A stretch of DNA of 34,271 bases from an uncultured Fidelibacterota bacterium (GCA_913046805.1 CAJWTA010000004.1:1-34271), one strand, 5' to 3'; shown: positions 1 through 6,252, numbered from the stretch's first letter. The notes: a model not told the origin generated them from the sequence alone. Numbers and translations are program-made.

Positions 1-120
1 GGTATAATGGGTCTTGAAATGATGGGAGTCCCTGTTGCTGAATTTCCAAGTGCAATGCTACCCATAACCCTATGGTCTTTACCAGCTGTGACTGGCTTAA
101 TGAACTGGAATTCAAATTAA
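1..120 (+). CDS. C-terminal end of an unidentified protein (5' truncated)
   Basis: An open frame enters from the left edge and ends at TAA 118-120, giving 39 residues. The peptide is largely hydrophobic with several Met, Pro and Gly residues (it contains VAEFPSAMLPITLW), which would suit the last segment of a membrane protein. I do not recognise the family. The frame is on the same strand as the nuclease gene that follows after about 35 bases, so the two may be co-transcribed. That this is coding rests only on its being open to the window edge and directly upstream of a same-strand gene. Confidence 0.45.
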   Translation, partial: GIMGLEMMGVPVAEFPSAMLPITLWSLPAVTGLMNWNSN

Positions 121-155
121 TTTAAGTTCTAAATAATTTTAAAGCCCAACCAATT

Positions 156-1112
156 ATTCTAAATAAGCGGTTCACCCTAATTTTTCTTGCCTTAAGCTCG
201 ATTGCGAGCTCACAGGAACACCTTTCTGTTGGTTTCTGGAACGTTGAAAATTTATTTGATCTCGTAGATGACCCAAACAAAAACGATCAAGAATTTTCGA
301 TTGGAGGTCGTAAAAATGTCACCAGTGGTATTTATGATCTAAAAATAAAGCATTCAGCTGAAGTGCTTTCAGATCTTAATGCCGATATAGTGGGTTTGTG
401 CGAAGTTGAAAACTTGAGCGTTTTGGAGGACTTGAATCGCGCTTATGTAGATCGAGATTATAGTATTGTTCATTATGATTCCCCGGACGAGCGCGGTATC
501 GACAATGCGCTTCTTTATGATAGTAATAAATTTACTGTCCTATCAAGCAGGCCAATTCAAAACACCTTAAATAATAATGACAAAACAAGAGATATTCTTT
601 ATGTTAAAGGTCAATACCAAAAGGCCGTACTGCATTTATTCGTTAATCACTGGCCCTCAAATTACGGCGGCGTTGAGAAGGCTATACCAAAGAGAGCTGC
701 AACTGCAAGCTTAATCAAAAACGAGATTGGCAAAATTCAAGCCAATGATTCTTACGCTGAAATCATACTGTTGGGTGATTTCAATGAAAATCCTGATGAA
801 GCGAACGTAATATCTCTTGAAAAGATAGGATTTAAAAATTTAATGAAATCAATGATGGGAAAACCAAAAGTAGGTACTTACGTCTACCGTGGAAAAGATT
901 ATTTTTACGATCAAATCATTGTAAATAATGGCTTGCGGGACAACAACAAGCTTACCATTATGAAAGGATCTGTACTTATTTTAGACTTACCAAAATATCG
1001 CCAACAAGAGGGTAAATATAAGCATTATCCGTTTCGGTTTTGGGCTGGAAATAGATTATTAGGGGGATATTCTGACCATCTTGCAATCAAGGTGTTGATA
1101 ACTATTAAATAG
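156..1112 (+). CDS. Secreted endonuclease/exonuclease/phosphatase (EEP) family protein, probable ATT start
   Basis: EEP-fold metal-dependent phosphoesterase (DNase I / exonuclease III superfamily), probably exported. With the start placed at ATT 156 the protein has 318 residues. Residues 1-20 form a signal peptide (LNKRFTLIFLALSSIASS). Superfamily motifs follow in order: GFWNVENLFD (26-35, metal-site Asn), CEVEN (82-86, metal-binding Glu), VNHWPS (163-168, catalytic His), LLGDFNENP (205-213, Asp/Asn pair) and SDH (306-308, terminal catalytic Asp-His). The first ATG/GTG/TTG in this frame is GTG 363, which would remove both the signal peptide and the WNVEN motif. No canonical start precedes it back to the in-frame stop at 123-125, so ATT 153 or 156 is the likely initiator. 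The natural substrate (DNA, lipid or inositol phosphate) cannot be told from sequence. Family is secure; the start codon is inferred. Confidence 0.85.
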   Translation: MLNKRFTLIFLALSSIASSQEHLSVGFWNVENLFDLVDDPNKNDQEFSIGGRKNVTSGIYDLKIKHSAEVLSDLNADIVGLCEVENLSVLEDLNRAYVDRDYSIVHYDSPDERGIDNALLYDSNKFTVLSSRPIQNTLNNNDKTRDILYVKGQYQKAVLHLFVNHWPSNYGGVEKAIPKRAATASLIKNEIGKIQANDSYAEIILLGDFNENPDEANVISLEKIGFKNLMKSMMGKPKVGTYVYRGKDYFYDQIIVNNGLRDNNKLTIMKGSVLILDLPKYRQQEGKYKHYPFRFWAGNRLLGGYSDHLAIKVLITIK

Positions 1113-1128
1113 CTTCTTCATTTGCTCA

Positions 1129-1158
1129 TTGCAAATAGAAAAGAATTTTCACTATTAT
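1129..1158 (+). promoter_or_regulatory. Candidate housekeeping promoter for the NTF2-like gene
   Basis: TTGCAA (1129-1134) and TATTAT (1153-1158) are separated by 18 bases, close to a sigma-70 pattern, and lie about 36 bases before the gene at 1195. In AT-rich DNA such matches arise by chance, so this is only a candidate. Confidence 0.3.
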
Positions 1159-1194
1159 ACAATCTTAATAGATTAAATAAAAATAGGAGTAGAA

Positions 1195-1659
1195 ATGCAT
1201 AGATTATTATCATTTTTAACAGTTATGATGTTCTTTAGCTCCACACAGCTATTAGCAGATGACAAAAAAGATGTAATTAAACAGATCATGTCAAATAATG
1301 CATATGCAAAGAAAAATTTACAGAATGCAAACGAGTATTCTTCGCAGGGGGCATTAGAGTTTTGGTCGAGTGGTGGGCTTTTGCAGAGCATAGAGCCTGG
1401 CCAGGTTCCACCAAAATACGACAGAATGAACATAGACTTTAAGCACATCGAGGTCATTGTGCTTGTACCAAAAAAAGCTGCGGTGGCAATGTATTATTCT
1501 GAAGGATCAATGAAACCAGAAAATGCACCAGCTGTATCGCATTACTTGACCCGGGTGACTCAAGTATTGGTCAAAGAAGGCGGTAAATGGAAAGTTAGAG
1601 CATCGCATTGGTCGCCTGTAGCTGGTGGGTCTGGAACATCGCAATCATCAGTTGATTAA
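1195..1659 (+). CDS. Secreted NTF2/SnoaL-like (DUF4440-type) protein
   Basis: 154 residues. Residues 1-21 form a Sec signal peptide ending at LLA-DD. The rest has the feel of a small cone-shaped NTF2-like fold: an N-terminal helix (DDKKDVIKQIMSNN), a middle strand pair with a Tyr-rich strand (AAVAMYYSEGSMKP), and a final strand block VTQVLVKEGGKWKVRASHWS, the typical ending of SnoaL/DUF4440 proteins. Catalytic or ligand residues cannot be assigned. The ATG has a good ribosome-binding site (AGGAG 1185-1189). The gene stands alone between the nuclease gene and a strong terminator. Role unknown; a periplasmic ligand-binding or small enzymatic function is the family expectation. Confidence 0.7.
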   Translation: MHRLLSFLTVMMFFSSTQLLADDKKDVIKQIMSNNAYAKKNLQNANEYSSQGALEFWSSGGLLQSIEPGQVPPKYDRMNIDFKHIEVIVLVPKKAAVAMYYSEGSMKPENAPAVSHYLTRVTQVLVKEGGKWKVRASHWSPVAGGSGTSQSSVD

Positions 1660-1670
1660 ATCAGCTCTAA

Positions 1671-1717
1671 AATATTATTAAAGCCCTAAAGTAAATAGGG
1701 CTTTAATAATATTTTTT
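1671..1717 (+). terminator. Perfect 18-bp stem terminator
   Basis: The arms 1671-1688 and 1696-1713 are perfectly complementary over 18 bp with a 7-base loop (AAGTAAA) and a GC-rich core (GCCCTA/TAGGGC). A T-run at 1712-1717 completes an intrinsic terminator 11 bases after the stop codon of the NTF2-like gene. It isolates that gene from the ECF-type promoter that follows. Confidence 0.9.
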
Positions 1718-1737
1718 ATCTATTAATGATAAAAATA

Positions 1738-1767
1738 TTTAACTTTTTAAACAATTATGCATCTAAT
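1738..1767 (+). promoter_or_regulatory. Candidate ECF-sigma promoter, TTTAAC-N18-TCTAAT
   Basis: TTTAAC (1738-1743) and TCTAAT (1762-1767) are 18 bases apart. The geometry matches ECF promoters, whose -35 carries an AAC core and whose -10 often contains TC(T). The same arrangement occurs at 2793-2822 and 4815-4844, upstream of the other genes of this block. The predicted start of transcription is about 25 bases before the lipoprotein ATG at 1800. Assignment to the sigma factor encoded at 4856 is inference. Confidence 0.6.
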
Positions 1768-1799
1768 ATAGAAAGACACACGAAATTAAGGAGCATATT

Positions 1800-2741
1800 A
1801 TGAACAAATATTTTTTACCGTTTTTAACTTTTTTGTTTTTCGCAACTGGGTGTGAGAATTCAATTCGCAACGAATCAACAGACCTCGATAGCTTTGAGTT
1901 GCAGGAATTTTCATCAGAATTGAGTTATGATTTGGGCTTAAGCAAATCATCCACTGATGCCATGAACAACTCACTTGACCGACATGGTAAGCGAGGGAAA
2001 TATCGTGAGCCAGGATTTCTTTGGAAAGTATCGGCTGAAATGTCAGATCAATTAACGGACGATGAAAAAGCTGTACTTTTTGAAAAAATGGATGAAAAGG
2101 ATATTTCAATCTTTGGAAATGGCAAAAGAAAAGGCGGTAATTCTGGTAAAAAAGGAAATAAACAAGGTTCTGGCATTTTTAAGATCCTTTCTGATGACCA
2201 AAAAACTTTATACAAGAGCATGATGTTAAGCTACAAGGATAAGTTCAAATCCTTAAGGTCCCAAGTTAAAGATGGAGCAATATCTAAAGAGGATGCTAAG
2301 AGTCAAATGCGTGCCCTTAAAGATGCGATGCAAGCAGAAGTGGATGCATTATTAACGGATGAACAAAAAGCTCAAATTGAGCAAAATAAAGCAGATCGCA
2401 AGGCTAAGCAACTGGCTTTCAGAGACTCATCAAAAGCCGTCATGATAGAGGTTTTGTCCATGTCCGAAGAGCAGGTCCTTGCTTACGATAACGCAAAACA
2501 AGAAGCCAAGGATTCTGCCAGTGCTTTATTTGAGCAATCCAAGAATGGAGATATTGATCGTGAGACTCTACGAGCTAGTTTAAAGGCGCTATTTTCAGAA
2601 AGAAACATTAAGCTTGAATCGATCTTTGATGTTCGTCAGTTGGATATTATAAAAATACATAAAGCCCTATCTTTGCGTATGAAAAAACATCGCTCATCAA
2701 AAGGTCCAAATGGAAAGAAAGGCGGGCGTAGTAAAGGCTAA
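1800..2741 (+). CDS. Helical lipoprotein, paralogue of the Kazal-domain lipoprotein downstream
   Basis: 313 residues. An N-terminal lipoprotein signal ends at FATGC with the lipidated Cys at 18. The mature protein is polar, Lys-rich and predicted mainly helical. It carries repeated LTxxQ-like segments: LTDDEK (85-90), LSDDQK (130-135) and LLTDEQK (184-190), as in Spy/CpxP-type periplasmic proteins but in a longer chain. An N-terminal module with GLSKSS (46-51), RHGK (61-64) and PGFLWKV (71-77) is shared almost position for position with the protein starting at 3159, so the two are tandem paralogues. The C-terminus is very basic (KKHRSSKGPNGKKGGRSKG). ATG 1800 is preceded by AAGGAG (1788-1793). 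A candidate ECF promoter lies just upstream and a hairpin follows the stop. A role in sensing or buffering misfolded envelope proteins is inferred, not shown. Confidence 0.8.
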   Translation: MNKYFLPFLTFLFFATGCENSIRNESTDLDSFELQEFSSELSYDLGLSKSSTDAMNNSLDRHGKRGKYREPGFLWKVSAEMSDQLTDDEKAVLFEKMDEKDISIFGNGKRKGGNSGKKGNKQGSGIFKILSDDQKTLYKSMMLSYKDKFKSLRSQVKDGAISKEDAKSQMRALKDAMQAEVDALLTDEQKAQIEQNKADRKAKQLAFRDSSKAVMIEVLSMSEEQVLAYDNAKQEAKDSASALFEQSKNGDIDRETLRASLKALFSERNIKLESIFDVRQLDIIKIHKALSLRMKKHRSSKGPNGKKGGRSKG

Positions 2742-2747
2742 AAACAC

Positions 2748-2789
2748 AATTAAAAGGCTGATTGATATGCATTAATCAGCCTTTTAATT
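2748..2789 (+). terminator. 16-bp inverted repeat, probable terminator
   Basis: The arms 2748-2763 and 2774-2789 pair perfectly over 16 bp (core AAAGGCTGATT / AATCAGCCTTT) around a 10-base loop, 6 bases after the lipoprotein stop codon. The 3' arm carries CTTTT but no long T-run follows, so termination may be less efficient than at the other hairpins here. Confidence 0.7.
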
Positions 2790-2792
2790 ATG

Positions 2793-2822
2793 TTTAACCA
2801 CATATTGCTACTTATGACTAAG
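2793..2822 (+). promoter_or_regulatory. Candidate ECF-sigma promoter, TTTAAC-N18-ACTAAG
   Basis: TTTAAC (2793-2798) and ACTAAG (2817-2822) are 18 bases apart, sharing the -35 hexamer, spacing and CTAA core with the elements at 1738 and 4815. It starts four bases after the preceding hairpin and would drive the three-gene operon 2902-4765 with a leader of roughly 70 bases. Confidence 0.5.
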
Positions 2823-2901
2823 TTACGAATAGCTTAATTAAACTTTAAAAAGCGAAACTATTTGTTGTCAATTTCGTTTTTATAGCAGAAAGAAGGATAT
2901 T

Positions 2902-3162
2902 GTGATTAATTCATTCCTTGAAATATTATTTAGTATTTCTCTATTTATCTTTGGCGGGAACATCATAGACACCAAGTTTTCTTTACATCATTATGAAGAC
3001 GATGATTATAAAGAAATTTTCTTTCTTAAAAATAAAGACTCAGTTATCAAAAAATGCACAAAACATTTAAAGTTTGAAAATATAGAAAAAACAATGCGCT
3101 CCAAGCCTGAAGGTGGGCAAGAGGCTGTATATAAAATTACAAAGCTAAAGGAAGATTCATGA
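2902..3162 (+). CDS. Small membrane-anchored or secreted protein, unknown
   Basis: 86 residues from GTG 2902, with AAGGA at 2893-2897. Residues 5-22 (FLEILFSISLFIFGGNII) are hydrophobic and form either a signal sequence or a membrane anchor. The remainder is charged (YEDDDYKEIFFLKNK, then KCTKHLKFENIEKTM) and would face the periplasm. The stop overlaps the ATG of the Kazal lipoprotein gene (ATGA at 3159-3162), which supports translation and coupling. I recognise no family. It is the first gene of the operon behind the second ECF-like promoter, so it may modify or partner the lipoprotein that follows. Confidence 0.6.
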   Translation: MINSFLEILFSISLFIFGGNIIDTKFSLHHYEDDDYKEIFFLKNKDSVIKKCTKHLKFENIEKTMRSKPEGGQEAVYKITKLKEDS

Positions 3163-4271
3163 AAAAATTATCTTTATTAACAATTTTGGGTCTATTGGTT
3201 GTTGTTGGTTGTGAAAATATGAAAAATGACAACGATATAAGCCTCGATGATCCTGAACTGCAAGCTTTAGCGGAAGGTTTAAATGCGGATATTGGATTAA
3301 GCAAATCCTCAGACGATGCATTTAAGGATGCGCTCAACAGACACGGAAAAGATGGTAAACATCGTAGAGACCCAGGGTTTCTTTGGAAGGTCGCTGCGGA
3401 AATGCAGGAAAATTTAACACAAGATGAAAAAGATAAGATGTTTTCTTGGATGGATAAACATGCAATTACATTCCTGCACGCTCCTGACAAAAAAAATCAT
3501 CGTGGACCAAAAGGAGATAAGGGTGGTGTTGACCTGCGCCTTATGATGATGGTTTTAGATTCCGATCAACAGGAGGCGCTAAAGCTTATTATGGATACCT
3601 TCAGATCTCAAATGGAAGAGGTCATGCGAGCCATGAGGGAAGGATCGAAAGATGAAGCTACAGCAAAAGCTGAAATTGAAGCACTCGAATTATCGATGAA
3701 GAATGAAATAGATTCCTTACTTACAGATGAACAAAAAGATAAAATTGATTCTATGCAGTCTGAAATGAAGCAAAAAATGGAAGATCTTCGTCTGGCTGAG
3801 CGTGATGCTATGATTTCTGCTTTAGGTATGACATCGGATCAAGCTGTTCAACTAGCTGCAATCAACAAAAAACATGAAGAAGCCATCAAAGCGCTCTTTG
3901 AATCCATGAAGAAGGCCGGTGATGATGCTGATAAATCTACTTTTGAAGAAAAGATGAAAGAATTAAGCGCTACACGAAACAATGAACTCGAAAGATTATT
4001 TAACGATAAACAATTAGAAGTAATTAAAGTTCATGCTTCTCTCGTCATGATGTTTTCGAAGCATTGCGATGGAAGAAAAGATGGCGGATGGGGAGATTTA
4101 GGCGGTAAAGATGGCTCTCGTAAAGCTTGTATCGATCGTTCAAAAATTTCTGACAGTCCCTGCATAGAGGTATATGATCCAGTTTGTGGTTGCGATAAGG
4201 TGACCTATGCCAATAGCTGCAAGGCAGCAAACGCAGGTGTTACTTCAACTGTTCCTGGCGTTTGCAGATAA
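3159..4271 (+). CDS. Helical lipoprotein with C-terminal Kazal-type protease inhibitor domain
   Basis: 370 residues. The lipobox VVGC puts the lipidated Cys at 18. Residues 20 to about 300 are a long helical, Met/Lys/Glu-rich region paralogous to the protein at 1800, with GLSKSS (46-51), RHGK (61-64), PGFLWKV (72-78), LTQDEK (86-91) and LLTDEQK conserved. A Gly-rich linker (DGRKDGGWGDLGGKDG) joins it to residues 324-370, a Kazal domain: six Cys in Kazal order with the core VYDPVCGCDKVTYANSC and a terminal PGVC. Kazal domains block serine proteases by a substrate-like loop just before the third Cys. The upstream paralogue lacks this domain. The gene overlaps its upstream neighbour by ATGA and the next gene follows at once. 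Protection of the envelope from host or competitor proteases, or control of a periplasmic protease, is inference. Confidence 0.85.
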   Translation: MKKLSLLTILGLLVVVGCENMKNDNDISLDDPELQALAEGLNADIGLSKSSDDAFKDALNRHGKDGKHRRDPGFLWKVAAEMQENLTQDEKDKMFSWMDKHAITFLHAPDKKNHRGPKGDKGGVDLRLMMMVLDSDQQEALKLIMDTFRSQMEEVMRAMREGSKDEATAKAEIEALELSMKNEIDSLLTDEQKDKIDSMQSEMKQKMEDLRLAERDAMISALGMTSDQAVQLAAINKKHEEAIKALFESMKKAGDDADKSTFEEKMKELSATRNNELERLFNDKQLEVIKVHASLVMMFSKHCDGRKDGGWGDLGGKDGSRKACIDRSKISDSPCIEVYDPVCGCDKVTYANSCKAANAGVTSTVPGVCR

Positions 4272-4276
4272 AGACA

Positions 4277-4765
4277 TTGAAAAATATTCTATTATTACTA
4301 AGTCTTTTACTTATCATTTCATGCGAAGAAGAAAAAGACAATGAAGCTTCTTCAAGCTCAAATCTCATTGGTAAATGGAATATGTCAAATATGGGCGAAT
4401 ATGAAAATGCGAATTGTTCTGGAAAAATAGATTACACAGGTTTTGCGTTTATGCAAGTCTTTGGTGTATCGCAAGTAATGGAGTTTAAATCAAACGGAAC
4501 AATGACATTATCCATATCAATGTTAGGTGAAAACGAGGTGCTTTCGGCTACATGGACGGAGGGAAAAAATCAATTTTGCACAGAAGGAGAGTGTATAGAC
4601 TTTACTGTGGACGGAGACATACTAACCTATAATGATAAATCTGAAGCGTATTGTGAAGATAGTGATGGTAATGAGACAGATCAAACATCTGAATCTTCCT
4701 GCATGAGCGCTGGAAACGACTGGTATGAAGCCTCATGCACAATCACAGAATATACCAAGCAATAG
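4277..4765 (+). CDS. Cys-rich lipocalin-like lipoprotein
   Basis: 162 residues from TTG 4277; TTG 4262, overlapping the previous gene, would add five residues. TTG 4277 gives a classic lipoprotein signal, MKNILLLLSLLLIISC, with the lipidated Cys at 16. The mature part begins LIGKWNMSNMGEY and runs through alternating strands (QVMEFKSNGTMTLSI, LSATWTEGKNQFC), as in lipocalin-like domains. Six further Cys follow the pattern C...CxxxxC...C...C...C and probably form disulphides. A paralogue with the same pattern lies on the reverse strand at 25506-25997. Only a few bases separate this gene from the Kazal lipoprotein stop, so they share an operon, and a strong terminator follows. The ligand is unknown. 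Confidence 0.75.
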   Translation: MKNILLLLSLLLIISCEEEKDNEASSSSNLIGKWNMSNMGEYENANCSGKIDYTGFAFMQVFGVSQVMEFKSNGTMTLSISMLGENEVLSATWTEGKNQFCTEGECIDFTVDGDILTYNDKSEAYCEDSDGNETDQTSESSCMSAGNDWYEASCTITEYTKQ

Positions 4766-4785
4766 TTCGTTAAAAAGTATTTTTT

Positions 4786-4818
4786 AAAAAGCTGAGGAAT
4801 TTCCTCAGCTTTTTTTTA
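4786..4818 (+). terminator. Strong intrinsic terminator
   Basis: AAAAAGCTGAGGA pairs with TCCTCAGCTTTTT around a three-base loop and is followed by an uninterrupted T-run to 4818. It ends the 2902-4765 operon. Its T-run abuts the TTTAAC element of the following sigma-operon promoter, so terminator and promoter are fused back to back. Confidence 0.92.
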
Positions 4819-4844
4819 ACCTTTTTATATTATACTAGTCTAAT
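4815..4844 (+). promoter_or_regulatory. Candidate autoregulatory ECF promoter, TTTAAC-N18-TCTAAT
   Basis: TTTAAC (4815-4820) and TCTAAT (4839-4844) are 18 bases apart and identical in both hexamers and spacing to the element at 1738. They lie just upstream of the sigma gene at 4856, the usual position for ECF autoregulation. Transcription would start only a few bases before the ATG, giving a leaderless or nearly leaderless message. Confidence 0.6.
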
Positions 4845-4855
4845 TAAACAAATGC

Positions 4856-5377
4856 ATGCGCACAGACAACGAACTAATAAAAGATTTTCAAAAAGGGAGC
4901 GAAGAGGCCTTTAATGTTTTGGTCGATAGATATCTTACGAATACTTACGGCTTCTTTAGGAAATTTACCGATTCAAATGAAGAAGCAGAAGATCTTGCAC
5001 AAAATGTCTTTATTAAAATGTATAGATCACTAAAGAAATTTCGCTTCGAATCTGAATTTAAAACCTATTTGTTCAGAGCCAATGTAAATATGTCCAATAC
5101 GTATCTGCGGAGAACAAAATGGCGCAATTTGCTTCACTTGGACCAAGCTCCTGAGCCTAGCTTTATAGATAACAGCGTTGAAGATGCATGGATGAAAAAA
5201 GAGCTGTGGGATGCAATTGCAACTCTTCCCAAAAGACAACGAATGATTATGACGATGCGCTTGACAGAAAGTATGCCATATAAGGAAATTGCAAATACAT
5301 TAAATATTTCAGAAAATTCAGCAAAAGTTAACTATCATCATGCAGTTGCAGCACTAAAAGAAAAATTCAATGAATAA
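4856..5377 (+). CDS. ECF-subfamily RNA polymerase sigma factor
   Basis: 173 residues, normal for group 4 (ECF) sigma factors. Region 2 spans about 20-86, with NEEAEDLAQNVFIKMYRSLK (41-60) as the core/-10 recognition helices. Region 4 spans about 115-168, with LPKRQRMIMTMRL and the helix-turn-helix PYKEIANTLNISENSAKVNY (141-160) that reads the -35. Regions 1.1 and 3 are absent, as expected. ATG 4856 was chosen because it is the only start giving region 2 in frame. The stop overlaps the start of the next gene by 8 bases. A candidate promoter resembling the two upstream lipoprotein promoters immediately precedes it, so autoregulation is likely. It probably transcribes the adjacent envelope genes when the putative anti-sigma at 5370 is inactivated. 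Confidence 0.93.
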   Translation: MRTDNELIKDFQKGSEEAFNVLVDRYLTNTYGFFRKFTDSNEEAEDLAQNVFIKMYRSLKKFRFESEFKTYLFRANVNMSNTYLRRTKWRNLLHLDQAPEPSFIDNSVEDAWMKKELWDAIATLPKRQRMIMTMRLTESMPYKEIANTLNISENSAKVNYHHAVAALKEKFNE

Positions 5378-5762
5378 AATGAATGTTGAAAAACAAATTA
5401 GGAGGATTCAAAAAGAGGAATCTGCAAGCATTGATTCACGGGTTTTTATAAGTAACTTGCATATGAAGCGTGCTCAGAATGACGCGCTAACTACACAGCG
5501 AATTAATGGATTGGTGACGTTTTGTTTATTGACTTTATTTAGCTTTTTAACAGTAAGTCAACTGGCTTACGAGCCAGGCACTTTTGCTTCAACTGATTTG
5601 ATTCCATTTGAAGAAATGGATGCGGAAACCGAAACTTATGTCGTTGAACTTGCTAACTACCTTGTTGACTCTAGCAAGGATATATGGAACACCTTGGAAT
5701 TTTTTGATGAAATTAATTTTGATAATTTAATCGCCTCAAACTATGGAGATATAAATGAATAA
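5370..5762 (+). CDS. Putative single-pass membrane anti-sigma factor
   Basis: 130 residues from ATG 5370 (ATG 5379 is an alternative). Residues 1-44 are charged, helical and cytoplasmic (VEKQIRRIQKEE); 46-67 are a single membrane helix (NGLVTFCLLTLFSFLTVSQL); the rest is an acidic periplasmic tail (EEMDAETETYVVELANYL). I see no ZAS zinc motif (HxxxCxxC), so it is not a classic zinc anti-sigma. Size, topology and position, overlapping the sigma gene upstream and the Spy-like gene downstream, match short anti-sigma factors such as CnrY in CnrYXH systems. Function is inferred from context because the sequence itself is not diagnostic. Confidence 0.65.
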   Translation: MNKMNVEKQIRRIQKEESASIDSRVFISNLHMKRAQNDALTTQRINGLVTFCLLTLFSFLTVSQLAYEPGTFASTDLIPFEEMDAETETYVVELANYLVDSSKDIWNTLEFFDEINFDNLIASNYGDINE

Positions 5763-6252
5763 AATCGCTATACTTTTAATAATTATTTCCACTGCGATAT
5801 GTCAACCAGGAAAACCTGCGGGTCCTGGTGGCCAGTATGGAAATAGGATGGAAATGATGATGGTCTGGAAAATGACCGAATATTTAAATTTATCGGAAGA
5901 GCAAGCTGAAAAACTTTTTCCTAGAATGAGAAAACAGCGCGTTAAGATGAGAGATTATTTTGATAATGAAAAAAAATTGTTCGATTCGTATTTAGCAAAA
6001 ATTAAAAAAGGCGAAAACATATCTCAAGCTGATGTTAAAGCTTTATATAAAAAAATGGATGATTTAAGTGAACAAAGAAATGATGCACGCATGAAATTTT
6101 TTCAATCTACCGCAGACATCCTTGATCCCGCTCAACAAATTTTGTTTTTAAGTTTTGAGCCTTATATGAAAGAGGAAGCACAGAAAGGTATGAAAGATCG
6201 ATATCGCAAGAAGCCGGACCCGAGAATGAAAAAAGGTAAACGCCGCAGATAA
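5755..6252 (+). CDS. Spy/CpxP/CnrX-like periplasmic protein, putative sensor of the ECF system
   Basis: 165 residues. A signal peptide covers about 1-16 (NKIAILLIIISTAIC). The Ile just before that Cys argues against a lipobox. The mature protein is helical and rich in Met, Lys and Arg. LNLSEEQAEKLFPRMRKQR is a typical LTxxQ-type first hairpin and ADILDPAQQILFLSFEP the second, in the order seen in Spy, CpxP, ZraP and CnrX. The tail is basic (DPRMKKGKRRR). There is no His-rich metal cluster, so metal sensing is not evident. It overlaps the anti-sigma gene by 8 bases, and a terminator follows. By analogy with CnrX it could control the anti-sigma from the periplasmic side; by analogy with Spy it could be a chaperone. 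Confidence 0.78.
   Translation: MNKIAILLIIISTAICQPGKPAGPGGQYGNRMEMMMVWKMTEYLNLSEEQAEKLFPRMRKQRVKMRDYFDNEKKLFDSYLAKIKKGENISQADVKALYKKMDDLSEQRNDARMKFFQSTADILDPAQQILFLSFEPYMKEEAQKGMKDRYRKKPDPRMKKGKRRR

Noticed and set aside
156..362. A frameshift hiding an ATG start for the EEP nuclease
   Set aside because: The upstream part is in frame with the rest from about 126 onward, and no ATG occurs in any frame between 121 and 200, so a frameshift would not supply a start.
363..1112. GTG 363 as the start of the EEP nuclease
   Set aside because: It removes the signal peptide and the conserved WNVEN metal-site motif, both encoded in the same open frame just upstream.
2850..2884. AAAGCGAAAC...TTTCGTTTT hairpin as a terminator or operator
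   Set aside because: Pairing is imperfect and the loop is long; it is compatible with chance in AT-rich leader sequence.
4831..4836. TATACT as a sigma-70 -10 for the sigma operon
   Set aside because: It fits a -10 but has no matching -35 (only T-run), while the TTTAAC/TCTAAT pair matches two other sites in the same block. I cannot exclude that both are used.
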